From the NCBI GenBank assembly GCA_030040755.1, contig JASHTC010000172.1, positions 1 through 12,973 on the forward strand: a DNA stretch of 12,973 nucleotides, in the 5' to 3' direction. Both the position numbers and the translations under genes were made by a program. Below the pieces are notes generated by a model. The model was not told the origin of the DNA. It worked only from the letters and a program-made list of their open reading frames with translations, and searched no databases. The stretch comes from Thermoplasmata archaeon. GTDB taxonomy: Archaea > Thermoplasmatota > Thermoplasmata > Lutacidiplasmatales > UBA184. Positions 1-6,264 of the stretch are shown one piece after another; the first letter of the stretch is position 1, and the number at the start of each line of letters is the position of its first letter.

Positions 1-2
1 CC

Positions 3-548
3 TCGTACCGGGCGATCTTCGAGGCGGAACGTCGCACCGACCGGAGCGCGCGCGAGGTCCTTCCCCTCCGGGTCAACGTCTCCACCGGGACGAAGATTAC
101 CGCCATCGCGGGCACGCTGGCCTGCATGCTGTGGAACGGGACGCCGTACTACGCTCAGGTCTCGAAGGCGTGGTACTCGGCCCGGACCCCACGGGTGGGC
201 GCGGTCACCGACATCGTCGAGCGGGTCGAGCCGGTCGGGGTCTACGAGCTGCGCTCCCCCTCCCCCGAGCTCATCGAGGTCCTCGACGCCCTCGGGCGCC
301 GGGGAGGCAGCCTCCGCAAGCGCGACCTGATCCGGGAGTTGCACCTCGACCGCCCCGGTCCGGACGGGGGCAAGGAACCCTCCCCCCAGGCCCAGCACGG
401 CCGGCTGCGGCGGCGACTCGAGCCCCTCGAACGCCGATGGGGGTTCGTGCGGACCGAGTCGCCCGGTCCCCGCTCCCGGGTCCTTTTGACGGACCAGGGG
501 CGGCTGGCGCTCGCGCTCTTCGGGGACCGGGTTCCGGGGTCCTCGTAG
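3..548 (+). CDS. CARF-like / winged-helix regulator (DUF6293/HFX_2341-like), C-terminal part
   Basis: The frame is open from the first in-frame codon of the window at base 3 to a TAG at 546-548, so the gene starts upstream and about 181 C-terminal residues are visible. The first ATG inside (126) is internal, because the conserved segment VNVSTGTKITAIAG lies before it at about bases 73-114. That glycine/threonine-rich strand-loop-helix, followed by ACMLWNGTPYYAQVS, resembles the ligand-binding core of CARF-like domains in the archaeal DUF6293/HFX_2341 family. The C-terminal half (about bases 265-530) reads as a winged helix: helices around ELIEVLDAL and KRDLIRELHL, an Arg-rich recognition segment, then a wing (SRVLLTDQGRLAL). 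Family members are taken to be transcription factors whose CARF-like domain may sense a nucleotide; the ligand is unknown. No CRISPR gene lies in the window. Family assignment is from motif memory, without a search. Confidence 0.6.
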   Translation, partial: SYRAIFEAERRTDRSAREVLPLRVNVSTGTKITAIAGTLACMLWNGTPYYAQVSKAWYSARTPRVGAVTDIVERVEPVGVYELRSPSPELIEVLDALGRRGGSLRKRDLIRELHLDRPGPDGGKEPSPQAQHGRLRRRLEPLERRWGFVRTESPGPRSRVLLTDQGRLALALFGDRVPGSS

Positions 549-560
549 GGTTGTCTAAGT

Positions 561-577
561 TAACGGATTTATCGTTA
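561..577. repeat. AT-rich inverted repeat, possible operator
   Basis: TAACG (561-565) and CGTTA (573-577) are inverted around the 7-base spacer GATTTAT. With one mismatch or bulge the symmetry extends to AGTTAACG against CGTTACT. It lies inside the only clearly AT-rich island of the window (about 551-592), just after the stop of a winged-helix regulator and just upstream of a TATA-like box at 584-591. It could be an operator for that or another regulator. A 5-bp repeat in AT-rich DNA can also arise by chance. Confidence 0.25.
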
Positions 578-583
578 CTACGA

Positions 584-591
584 CTAAATAT
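584..591 (+). promoter_or_regulatory. TATA-like box CTAAATAT
   Basis: CTAAATAT stands out in a window of very high GC. By archaeal spacing it would place a transcription start near 612-616, at the beginning of the hairpin-rich stretch 613-838. No convincing protein begins there, which is why a non-coding transcript is considered. A second AT-rich match, GATTTATC at 566-573, could be an alternative box. Confidence 0.4.
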
Positions 592-612
592 CGAGCCCTC
601 CGTCTCCTCCTC

Positions 613-838
613 GTGGACGCGGTGGTCGGACCGGTCGGGGAACGGGGTTGGGTCGAACCCCGAGCGGTGGCCGGATGCGGGGTACCGAAGGCGGCCTTCG
701 GGTCGTGGTCGAACGCATCCTCCGCCCGCCCGGCCCGCGACCGAGAGGTCGACGGACCGGGAACGCCGGCCCGTCCTCCCCGGGGTCCCCGGGGGCCGAA
801 CCCGGACGGGGTTCGGCCTTCGGAGCCCCGCGGCTGAT
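613..838 (+). ncRNA. candidate structured RNA in the 549-892 intergenic gap
   Basis: This 344-base gap has no convincing protein gene. The only frame open throughout is a chance Arg/Pro/Ser-rich extension of the downstream gene. It holds a dense set of perfect hairpins: CGGGGTT/AACCCCG (643-649 with 656-662, 6-base loop); CCGAAGG/CCTTCGG (685-691 with 695-701, 3-base loop), enclosed by GGATGC/GCATCC (673-678 with 715-720); CGACC/GGTCG (738-742 with 747-751) closed by a GNRA-type GAGA loop; and a 10-bp stem GGCCGAACCC/GGGTTCGGCC (794-803 with 809-818, 5-base loop). A TATA-like box lies about 27 bases upstream of 613. I looked for the conserved cores of SRP RNA and RNase P RNA and did not find them, so the class is unknown. 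The ends are approximate. GC-rich DNA forms 7-bp stems fairly often, so this is a candidate only. The rest of the gap holds the AT-rich island (551-592) and the next gene's promoter (864-869). Confidence 0.3.
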
Positions 839-863
839 TCCCGGAACCCACGGGGTCGCACCC

Positions 864-869
864 GATATG
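864..869 (+). promoter_or_regulatory. TATA-like box GATATG for the gene at 893
   Basis: GATATG lies about 27 bases upstream of the ATG at 893, the spacing expected for an archaeal TATA box serving a leaderless transcript. No Shine-Dalgarno sequence precedes 893, which fits a leaderless start. Confidence 0.4.
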
Positions 870-892
870 CGCCCGACGGGTGTCGGGCCGGC

Positions 893-1378
893 ATGCCCCG
901 TCACCAGGTCGAGGCGCTGGTCCACCTCCTGCGCCAGGGCCTCGCGATCGAAGGGCAGTTCGGGACCCACCCCCTCGAGGCGATGCTCTGGGTGGCCCGG
1001 ACGGTCGAGGAGTCGGTCTACCAGCCCGAGTCGTTGGTCCGGACCGCTACGGGGGTCGCCTTCACCCTCGCCAACCCCCCGCTGCGGGCCGGGGCGTTCT
1101 CCTCCGTCCGGGTCGGGGTGGACGGTCAGCCCCCCCGCTCCGAGGGGGTGCGGGTCCGCTCCCCGGGGAGCGCGGGGTGGCGGGACGCGTCGGGCCTGAG
1201 CCGCACCGACCCCCTCGAGCTTCGCCCGGGGGAACCGATCGAGTTCGAGGTGACGACCTCCGCGGGACGGCATCCCCGTCAGCGCACCGTGCGACTGGAG
1301 TTCCAGTCGGTCGCGATCCCCCCGCTCGTCTGGCTGGAGTTCACCGACTCGCCGCGCGCGCTCCCGGAGGGAGGGTGA
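893..1378 (+). CDS. unrecognised 161-residue protein coupled to the debranching enzyme
   Basis: I do not recognise this protein. The frame is open far upstream, but coding character begins only at this ATG, which has a TATA-like box at the right distance and no Shine-Dalgarno. Residues 1-50 look helical (HQVEALVHLLRQGLAIEG, then LEAMLWVARTVEESVY). Residues 51-150 look like a beta-sandwich: FTLANPPLRAG, SVRVGVDG, a segment with DPLELRPGEPIEFEV, then RTVRLEFQSV and PLVWLEF. There is no signal peptide or membrane segment and no Cys, so it is probably cytoplasmic. Its TGA overlaps the GTG start of the debranching-enzyme gene by four bases (GTGA), so the two are very likely co-translated. A role in carbohydrate binding or in assisting that enzyme is only an inference from the coupling. 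Confidence 0.65.
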   Translation: MPRHQVEALVHLLRQGLAIEGQFGTHPLEAMLWVARTVEESVYQPESLVRTATGVAFTLANPPLRAGAFSSVRVGVDGQPPRSEGVRVRSPGSAGWRDASGLSRTDPLELRPGEPIEFEVTTSAGRHPRQRTVRLEFQSVAIPPLVWLEFTDSPRALPEGG

Positions 1379-3558
1379 GCGACGGTCCCTCGCCCGGCGC
1401 GCCCGTGCTCCTCACGAGCCTCGCCTCCGCCGCCCTCCTCGATGGAAACGGCGACCTGAGCGCGCCCCGCGAGACCCGCGGGGCGGTGTACGACTGGGGC
1501 GGCGTCTACGGCCAGCTCGTCCGGCTCACCGGGCCGTGGCGGGTCGAGCTGCGTCGCGGGAGTCTCTTCACGGACCTCCCCGGCACTCGGGTCGGCGCGG
1601 AGGCGTTCCCCGGAGGCTGGAGGAGCCGGCATCGCTGGGAGGGCCTCGAGATCCTCCAGGAGGTCGCCGCGCTGGCGACTCCCGCCGGGGCCGTCCGACG
1701 GCTCCGGTTCACCACGTCCGAGGAGGCGCCGCGGCGGTGCACGGTGACGAGCCGCGTCCCTCCGTTCCTGCTCCCCGTGCTGGTCGAGGGGATACGGCCC
1801 GTCTCGTTCGAGGTGGAGCGCCAGGGCCCCGGGGTGTACGTTCGGCAGCGCGGGTTCGCCCTGCGGGTCGCGGCCAGCCTCGCTCCCGACCGGGTCCGGG
1901 TCGACCAGTCCCCGCTCCCGGACGCCGGCCATCGGGGTCCGGTCGGGGAGGTCGTCCTCGAGCATGACCTCGAGGTAGCGTCCGGGCTCACCACCGAGGT
2001 CCGGTGGCAGGTCACGGGGGGCATCGCGCGGGACCTCGAGGCCGCGGAGCGTCGGACCGGCCGCGCGCCGGTCGACCCGGAGGCGGTCGCCGCCTCCCAG
2101 GGCGCCTCCGACCAGGCCTGGCTGCTCCGCACGCCCGAGCTCGAGTTCCCGGACGCGCCCGAGCTGGGCCGGGCCTACGCCGCCGCTCGGGCGGCGCTGC
2201 GACGCCTCTATACCGAGCCCGGCGACGGACTGGTCGGGCTCGTCGCGGGGTACCCCTGGTACTCGGCGATCTGGTGCCGCGACCTCGCCCTGATGCTCCC
2301 GGCGCTCCTCTGGCTGGGCGACGCGGAGTGGGTGGAGCGCTCCCTGGGTTCGGTCTTCCGGTTCCAGAGCCACCGGGCCGTCCAGGTCCTCGGGGGCGAG
2401 CCCGGGGAGCTCCCGATGCAGGTCGGCCCCGGGCCGATCTTCCTCTACGGCACCTCCGACACCACCCTCCGCTTTCCGGCGGTGGTCGAGCAGTTCCACC
2501 GGCACGCGGGCGACACCGGCTCGCTGGGAGAGTGGGGCGACGCGCTCCACCGGATCGTGGAGTGGGCCCGCGCCCGCGTCGACCCGGCGACCGGCCTCCT
2601 CCGGCACGGGGGCGAGGCGGAGGTCATTGAGACGGCGACCGCTGCGCTCTCGCGCGTACGCTACGGGATCGACTCGCCGGATACGACGATCTGGGACTCC
2701 GCGGACCGGCGCGACCACGCGGTCGACGTCCAGGTACTCTGGTGCGGCGCCCTCCGCGCCACCGAACGGCTGCTCCGCGAGGTCGGGGACACGGAGCGCG
2801 CCGGGCGCTGCTGCGACGAGGCGGAGGCGCTCGGGCCGACCATCGCCCGCCGCTACCTCCGTCCGGACCGGCAGTACCTGTACGACTCGATCCGCGGAGG
2901 CCTCCCGGTCGACAAGGTGCGGCCCAACGCGCTCCGCGCCGTGAGCGCGGGCCTCCTCGACCGGGCGACCGGCGCGCGCGTGGTCGAACGCGCGGCGCGC
3001 CCGGACCTCAGCGCGGGGTGGGGGGTCCGCACGCTCTCGGCCGACGACCCGGCCTACGACCCCCAGGCCTACCACGGGGGCCAGGTCTGGACGATTGCGA
3101 CGGCATGGGCGGCCGACGCCGCCCTGTCGGTGGGACACGCCGACCGGGGTCTCGACTACCTGCGCATCATCGCCCAGCGGTACGAGGAAGAGGGGGGGTT
3201 CGCCAACGAGTGCTATCGGGGCGACCGACCGGAACCGTTCGACTCGTGCTACCTGCTCGGATTCAGTGTGGCGCCCTTCGTGTGCGTCCTCTTCGAGCGG
3301 CTCTGGGGGATCACCGTGGACGCGCTCGCCCACCGCCTCGAGGTCCGGCCCTGCTTTCCGGTCGGATGGACCCGGGCGCGGGTCGCCCGACTGCGGGTCG
3401 GCCGGGGGTGGGTAACCCTCGACTGGTCCCCCGGGCGACTCGGGGTCCGCTGGAGCGGCCCCGGCCCCCTCACGGTCGCGGGGCCGGGCGGCGAGACGGT
3501 CGTGCAACCCGGCCGAGCCGGGGAGCTGGTCGCGCCGACGGGTCGAGCGGAGGGCTGA
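1375..3558 (+). CDS. amylo-alpha-1,6-glucosidase / glycogen debranching enzyme-like (GDE C-terminal family)
   Basis: A 727-residue protein that probably removes alpha-1,6 branch glucose residues from glycogen-type polymers in the cytoplasm. The GTG start overlaps the upstream TGA and follows a GGAGGGAG ribosome site. Residues 15-215 form a beta-rich N-terminal domain. Residues about 260-650 match the (alpha/alpha)6 catalytic fold of the GDE C-terminal family: AGYPWYSAIWCRD at 291-303, corresponding to the family's AGYPWF..WGRD; GTSDTTLRFP at 359-368; DKVRPNALRAVS at 513-524; GVRTLS at 550-555; YHGGQVW at 566-572; NECYRGD at 611-617 with a conserved acidic residue; and LLGFSVAPF in place of the usual AWSVAE. 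A beta tail follows (650-727). It lacks a 4-alpha-glucanotransferase domain, as in the short prokaryotic enzymes. The WGRD-to-WCRD change and one extra residue make exact specificity uncertain; another (alpha/alpha)6 glucosidase is possible. Confidence 0.75.
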   Translation: MSDGPSPGAPVLLTSLASAALLDGNGDLSAPRETRGAVYDWGGVYGQLVRLTGPWRVELRRGSLFTDLPGTRVGAEAFPGGWRSRHRWEGLEILQEVAALATPAGAVRRLRFTTSEEAPRRCTVTSRVPPFLLPVLVEGIRPVSFEVERQGPGVYVRQRGFALRVAASLAPDRVRVDQSPLPDAGHRGPVGEVVLEHDLEVASGLTTEVRWQVTGGIARDLEAAERRTGRAPVDPEAVAASQGASDQAWLLRTPELEFPDAPELGRAYAAARAALRRLYTEPGDGLVGLVAGYPWYSAIWCRDLALMLPALLWLGDAEWVERSLGSVFRFQSHRAVQVLGGEPGELPMQVGPGPIFLYGTSDTTLRFPAVVEQFHRHAGDTGSLGEWGDALHRIVEWARARVDPATGLLRHGGEAEVIETATAALSRVRYGIDSPDTTIWDSADRRDHAVDVQVLWCGALRATERLLREVGDTERAGRCCDEAEALGPTIARRYLRPDRQYLYDSIRGGLPVDKVRPNALRAVSAGLLDRATGARVVERAARPDLSAGWGVRTLSADDPAYDPQAYHGGQVWTIATAWAADAALSVGHADRGLDYLRIIAQRYEEEGGFANECYRGDRPEPFDSCYLLGFSVAPFVCVLFERLWGITVDALAHRLEVRPCFPVGWTRARVARLRVGRGWVTLDWSPGRLGVRWSGPGPLTVAGPGGETVVQPGRAGELVAPTGRAEG

Positions 3559-3615
3559 ACCGCGGGGCGGCTCCGGGAGCGGACACCGGAGCGGCCGTGC
3601 CGTATATGCCAACCT

Positions 3616-3621
3616 CATATC
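3616..3621 (+). promoter_or_regulatory. TATA-like box CATATC for the ABC operon
   Basis: CATATC lies 23-28 bases upstream of the ATG at 3644, in the 85-base gap after the debranching enzyme. A second element, TATATG at 3603-3608, is an alternative that would give a short leader. The leader carries a run of G (3635-3641) just before GAAATG that could act as a weak ribosome site. Confidence 0.45.
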
Positions 3622-3643
3622 TCTGGGCCGCAGGCGGGGGGAA

Positions 3644-4576
3644 ATGCGCCAGGCCATCGAGGTGCACGGGCTCGTCAAGGAGTACCCCGGCCTCATGGCC
3701 GTGGACCACATCGACTTCACGGTCGCCGCCGGCTCGGTGTTCGCGTTCCTGGGCCCGAACGGGGCCGGCAAGACCACGACGACCGAGATCCTGGAGGGGC
3801 TCCGCCGGCGCACGGAGGGAGAGGTCCGGGTCCTCGACCTCGACCCGTGGAAGGACGGCTATGCGCTGCACCGGAAGATCGGAGTGATCCCTCAGGACTT
3901 TCGCTTCTTCGAGAAGATCACGCCCCGCGAAGGGATCCAGTACTACGGCGCGCTCTTCGGGACCCACCCGGACCCGGCCGACCTCCTTCGCCGGGTCGCC
4001 CTCGAGGACAAGGCCGACAGCCGCTACGATACCCTCTCGGGCGGGCAGAAGCAGAAGATGGGCCTCGCGCTGTCGCTCACCAACGACCCGCAGATCTGCT
4101 TCCTGGACGAGCCGACGACCGGGCTGGACCCGCACGCCCGCCGCGCGATCTGGGAGGTCATCCGCGGCCTCCGCGCCGAGGGTCGGACGGTGTTCCTCAC
4201 CACCCACTACCTCGAGGAGGCCGAGCTCCTCGCCGACCGGGTGGCGATCATCCATCACGGTCGGATCATCGCCGCGGGCACTCCGACGGAGATCATCCGG
4301 ACCCGGGGCCGGCCGGAGCGCCTCCTGATCGAGGCCCCCGCGTCGCTGGCCGACTACCTCCGCACGAACGCGGGGGTCTCCGCGGAGGCGCATGACGGGC
4401 GAGTGGAGGTCCCCCTCGGGACCAAAGGGGACGCCCTCCGGGTCCTCAACGCCGTCGCGACCAGCGGGATCCCCTGGGAGGGGTTCACGACGACCCAGGA
4501 CACCCTCGAGGACGTCTTCGTCCGCCTCGTCGGCCAGATGGACGAGGGGACCCTCAAGTCGGAGGGGCACGCGTGA
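3644..4576 (+). CDS. ABC-2 type transporter ATP-binding protein
   Basis: A 310-residue ATPase that powers the membrane partner encoded immediately downstream. Motifs are complete: Walker A GPNGAGKT at 37-44, Q-loop Gln84 (PQDF), signature LSGGQ at 131-135, Walker B with catalytic Glu in CFLDE at 152-156, D-loop GLD at 160-162 and switch His188 (TTHYLEEAE). Residues from about 225 to 310 form the extra C-terminal domain common to ATPases of drug- and polymer-export systems of the DrrA/CcmA type. The ATG has TATA-like boxes upstream and a G-rich sequence before it. The stop overlaps the permease start in a GTGA, so subunit amounts are probably coupled. The exported substrate cannot be told from sequence. 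Confidence 0.93.
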   Translation: MRQAIEVHGLVKEYPGLMAVDHIDFTVAAGSVFAFLGPNGAGKTTTTEILEGLRRRTEGEVRVLDLDPWKDGYALHRKIGVIPQDFRFFEKITPREGIQYYGALFGTHPDPADLLRRVALEDKADSRYDTLSGGQKQKMGLALSLTNDPQICFLDEPTTGLDPHARRAIWEVIRGLRAEGRTVFLTTHYLEEAELLADRVAIIHHGRIIAAGTPTEIIRTRGRPERLLIEAPASLADYLRTNAGVSAEAHDGRVEVPLGTKGDALRVLNAVATSGIPWEGFTTTQDTLEDVFVRLVGQMDEGTLKSEGHA

Positions 4577-5679
4577 ACGGCCGCCGCCTCGCGGGCGACT
4601 TCCAGGTCGTCGTCCGCTCCTACGTGCGCAACCCGGTCGCCCTGTTCTTCTCGCTGATCTTTCCGATCATCCTCATCGCGCTGTTCGGCGCGATCCTGGG
4701 GGGGAACGGGTCGGTCTCGACCCCCCTCGCCGTCGAGAACCTCGACCACAACTCCCCGGCGAGCCAGGCGTTCCTCGCCGCGCTCAACAACACCAGTCTC
4801 GTCCAGATCACGATGGTCAACTACTCGGCCCAGAACTTCGGGGTGGCGCTCGGGAACAACGGCTACACCACGGGGCTCATCATCCCGCAGGGGTTCCAGG
4901 CCAACTACACGAATCGCACCCCGGTCGACGTGTTCCTGTATACCAACCCGGAGGATGCCTCCGATGCCGGCATCGCCGAGAGCGCCGTCCAGGGGGTCGT
5001 CACCGCCTTCAACCTGCACGCGGCCTGCAGCACCTGTTCCCCCATCCTCGGGATCACGTCGAGGAACGTCGGCAGCCAAGTCTACAAAGAGATCGACTAC
5101 CTCATCCCCGGTCTCATCGGCTTTACCATCCTGACGAGCCCGATGTTCTCGATGGTCGACGTGGCCGCCTCCTACCGCAAGGACGGGATCTTCCGGGAGC
5201 TCTCGCTCACGCCGCTCACCAAGGCCGAGTGGCTTACCTCCCGCATCCTCTGGTACGTCCTGCTCACCTTCATCTCCGCGGGGATCATGATCGGCGCGGG
5301 GATCGTGCTGTTCAACGCGCACGTGCAGGTGAACGCCGGGATCCTGCCGTTCCTCTTCGCCGGGCCGTTCCTGTTCGTCTCGCTCGGCATGCTCGCCGGT
5401 ACGGTCGCCAAGACCCCCGAGAGCGCCGCGCTCATCGGGAACATCATCACCTTCCCCATGATGTTCCTCTCCGGGACGTTCTTCGCGGTCTCCCTGTTCC
5501 CGTCGTGGCTCCAGCCGATCGCCCACGTCCTCCCGCTCTACTACGTCATCGACGGGATGAACCAGGTGATGCTCTTCTCGAACGCCACCCGGGCCCTCAC
5601 CGACCTCGTGATCGTGATGGCGATCGCGCTCGTCTTCTTCGGCCTCGCGGTGCGGTTCTTCACGTGGCGGGACGAGTGA
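4573..5679 (+). CDS. ABC-2 type transporter permease with large external domain
   Basis: A 368-residue membrane partner of the preceding ATPase. The GTG start lies in the GTGA overlap behind GGAGGGG (4560-4566). Predicted topology: membrane helix 1 at about 22-43; a long external domain at about 45-172; then helices at about 176-197, 224-247, 256-278, 284-308 and 342-362, with SYRKDGIFRELSLTPLTKAEW (start at residue 200) as the coupling-type cytoplasmic loop. This is the usual layout of full-length ABC-2 (YhhJ-like) permeases. The external domain is Asn/Thr-rich, with N-glycosylation sequons at N45, N72, N73, N83, N111 and N114, and a CSTC pair at 152-155. These fit an extracytoplasmic location in an archaeon. 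It would form a dimer with two copies of the ATPase; the substrate is unknown. Confidence 0.9.
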   Translation: MNGRRLAGDFQVVVRSYVRNPVALFFSLIFPIILIALFGAILGGNGSVSTPLAVENLDHNSPASQAFLAALNNTSLVQITMVNYSAQNFGVALGNNGYTTGLIIPQGFQANYTNRTPVDVFLYTNPEDASDAGIAESAVQGVVTAFNLHAACSTCSPILGITSRNVGSQVYKEIDYLIPGLIGFTILTSPMFSMVDVAASYRKDGIFRELSLTPLTKAEWLTSRILWYVLLTFISAGIMIGAGIVLFNAHVQVNAGILPFLFAGPFLFVSLGMLAGTVAKTPESAALIGNIITFPMMFLSGTFFAVSLFPSWLQPIAHVLPLYYVIDGMNQVMLFSNATRALTDLVIVMAIALVFFGLAVRFFTWRDE

Positions 5680-6209
5680 GCGCTCCGTCCTCCTCCCCCC
5701 CGGAGCCGACCGCCTTCCGGGGCCTCATGACCCGCTGGGCGACCGGGGTCGCGGTGGTGACGGCCCGCGCGGGGGGGGTCGACGCGGGGTTGACGGTCAA
5801 CGCGCTCCTCTCCGTCGCGCTCGCGCCGCCCTCCCTCCTCATCAGCCTCACCCGGGAGGCCGACACCACCCCCATCATCCAGCGGAGCGGCACGTTCGCG
5901 GTGAACTTCCTCGCCGCGGACCAGCGGGGCATCAGCGAGCGGTTCGCCCAGACGATCCCGCCGGCCGACAAGTTCCTCGGGCTTCCCCTCCACCGGGGGA
6001 CGACCGGCGCCGCGCTCCTGGACGGCACGCTCGGCGCGGCGGAGTGCCGGGTCGCGGCCTGGACCCCCCAGTACGACCACGTGCTGATCGTGGGGGAGGT
6101 CGTCCGCCAGGAAATCGGCCGCGACGCCGCCCCGCTCGTCTTCTTCCGGTCCGGCTATGCGGAGGCTTCGGGACCGGACGGCCTCCGTCTCGCGGCGGCG
6201 AGGAAATAA
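5676..6209 (+). CDS. flavin reductase-like domain protein
   Basis: A 177-residue protein of the flavin reductase-like (split-barrel FMN-binding) family. Supporting segments are FRGLMTRWATGVAVVTA at 14-30, LTVNALLSVALAPPSLLISL at 39-58 (the family's T-x-N-(S/A) and PP signature), and FAVNFLAADQRGISERFA at 74-91. Family members bind FMN and pass electrons from NAD(P)H to free flavin or to a partner oxygenase; the donor here is not visible. The GTG start overlaps the permease stop as GTGA. It has only a weak ribosome site, and ATG 5727 (residue 18) would cut into the conserved FR..M segment, so the earlier start is preferred. It is probably co-transcribed with the transporter, although a functional link is not obvious. 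Confidence 0.85.
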   Translation: MSAPSSSPPEPTAFRGLMTRWATGVAVVTARAGGVDAGLTVNALLSVALAPPSLLISLTREADTTPIIQRSGTFAVNFLAADQRGISERFAQTIPPADKFLGLPLHRGTTGAALLDGTLGAAECRVAAWTPQYDHVLIVGEVVRQEIGRDAAPLVFFRSGYAEASGPDGLRLAAARK

Positions 6210-6235
6210 CGCCCGGGTTACGGCGGGCGGCGCCG

Positions 6236-6241
6236 CTTTAA
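6236..6241 (+). promoter_or_regulatory. TATA-like box CTTTAA for thioredoxin reductase
   Basis: CTTTAA in a GC-rich 55-base gap, with its first T 28 bases before the ATG at 6265. This predicts a leaderless or nearly leaderless mRNA. The same CTTTA core recurs at 7264, 9716 and 12889. Confidence 0.6.
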
Positions 6242-6264
6242 CCCCCCGCCGACGTGTTCGGGCG

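Noticed and set aside
640..665. Possible tRNA T-arm (GGGTCGAACCCC)
   Set aside because: No acceptor, D- or anticodon stem can be built around it; it is better read as a simple 7-bp hairpin.
778..795. CCCCGGGG direct repeat (two copies separated by T)
   Set aside because: Too short and of too simple composition in this GC-rich DNA; no spaced array, so not a CRISPR or mobile-element repeat.
613..837. Leaderless 74-codon GTG frame after the TATA-like box at 584
   Set aside because: The translation is Pro/Arg/Gly-rich without any recognisable structure, and the DNA is dominated by perfect hairpins, so an RNA is the better guess. Not excluded.
131..892. Upstream extension of the 161-residue protein to a 415-residue protein
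   Set aside because: The extension overlaps the real regulator gene in another frame and then reads Arg/Pro/Ser-rich through the hairpin region; coding character and a promoter appear only at 893.
1279..3813. 844-codon open frame on the minus strand opposite the debranching enzyme
   Set aside because: It mirrors the GC-rich third positions of a clearly recognisable + strand enzyme. Its translation is Arg/Pro/Asp-rich and shows no family motif.
4392..5675. Long N-terminal extension of the flavin-reductase frame
   Set aside because: It lies inside the ABC ATPase and permease genes, both well supported by motifs; the true start is the GTGA overlap at 5676.
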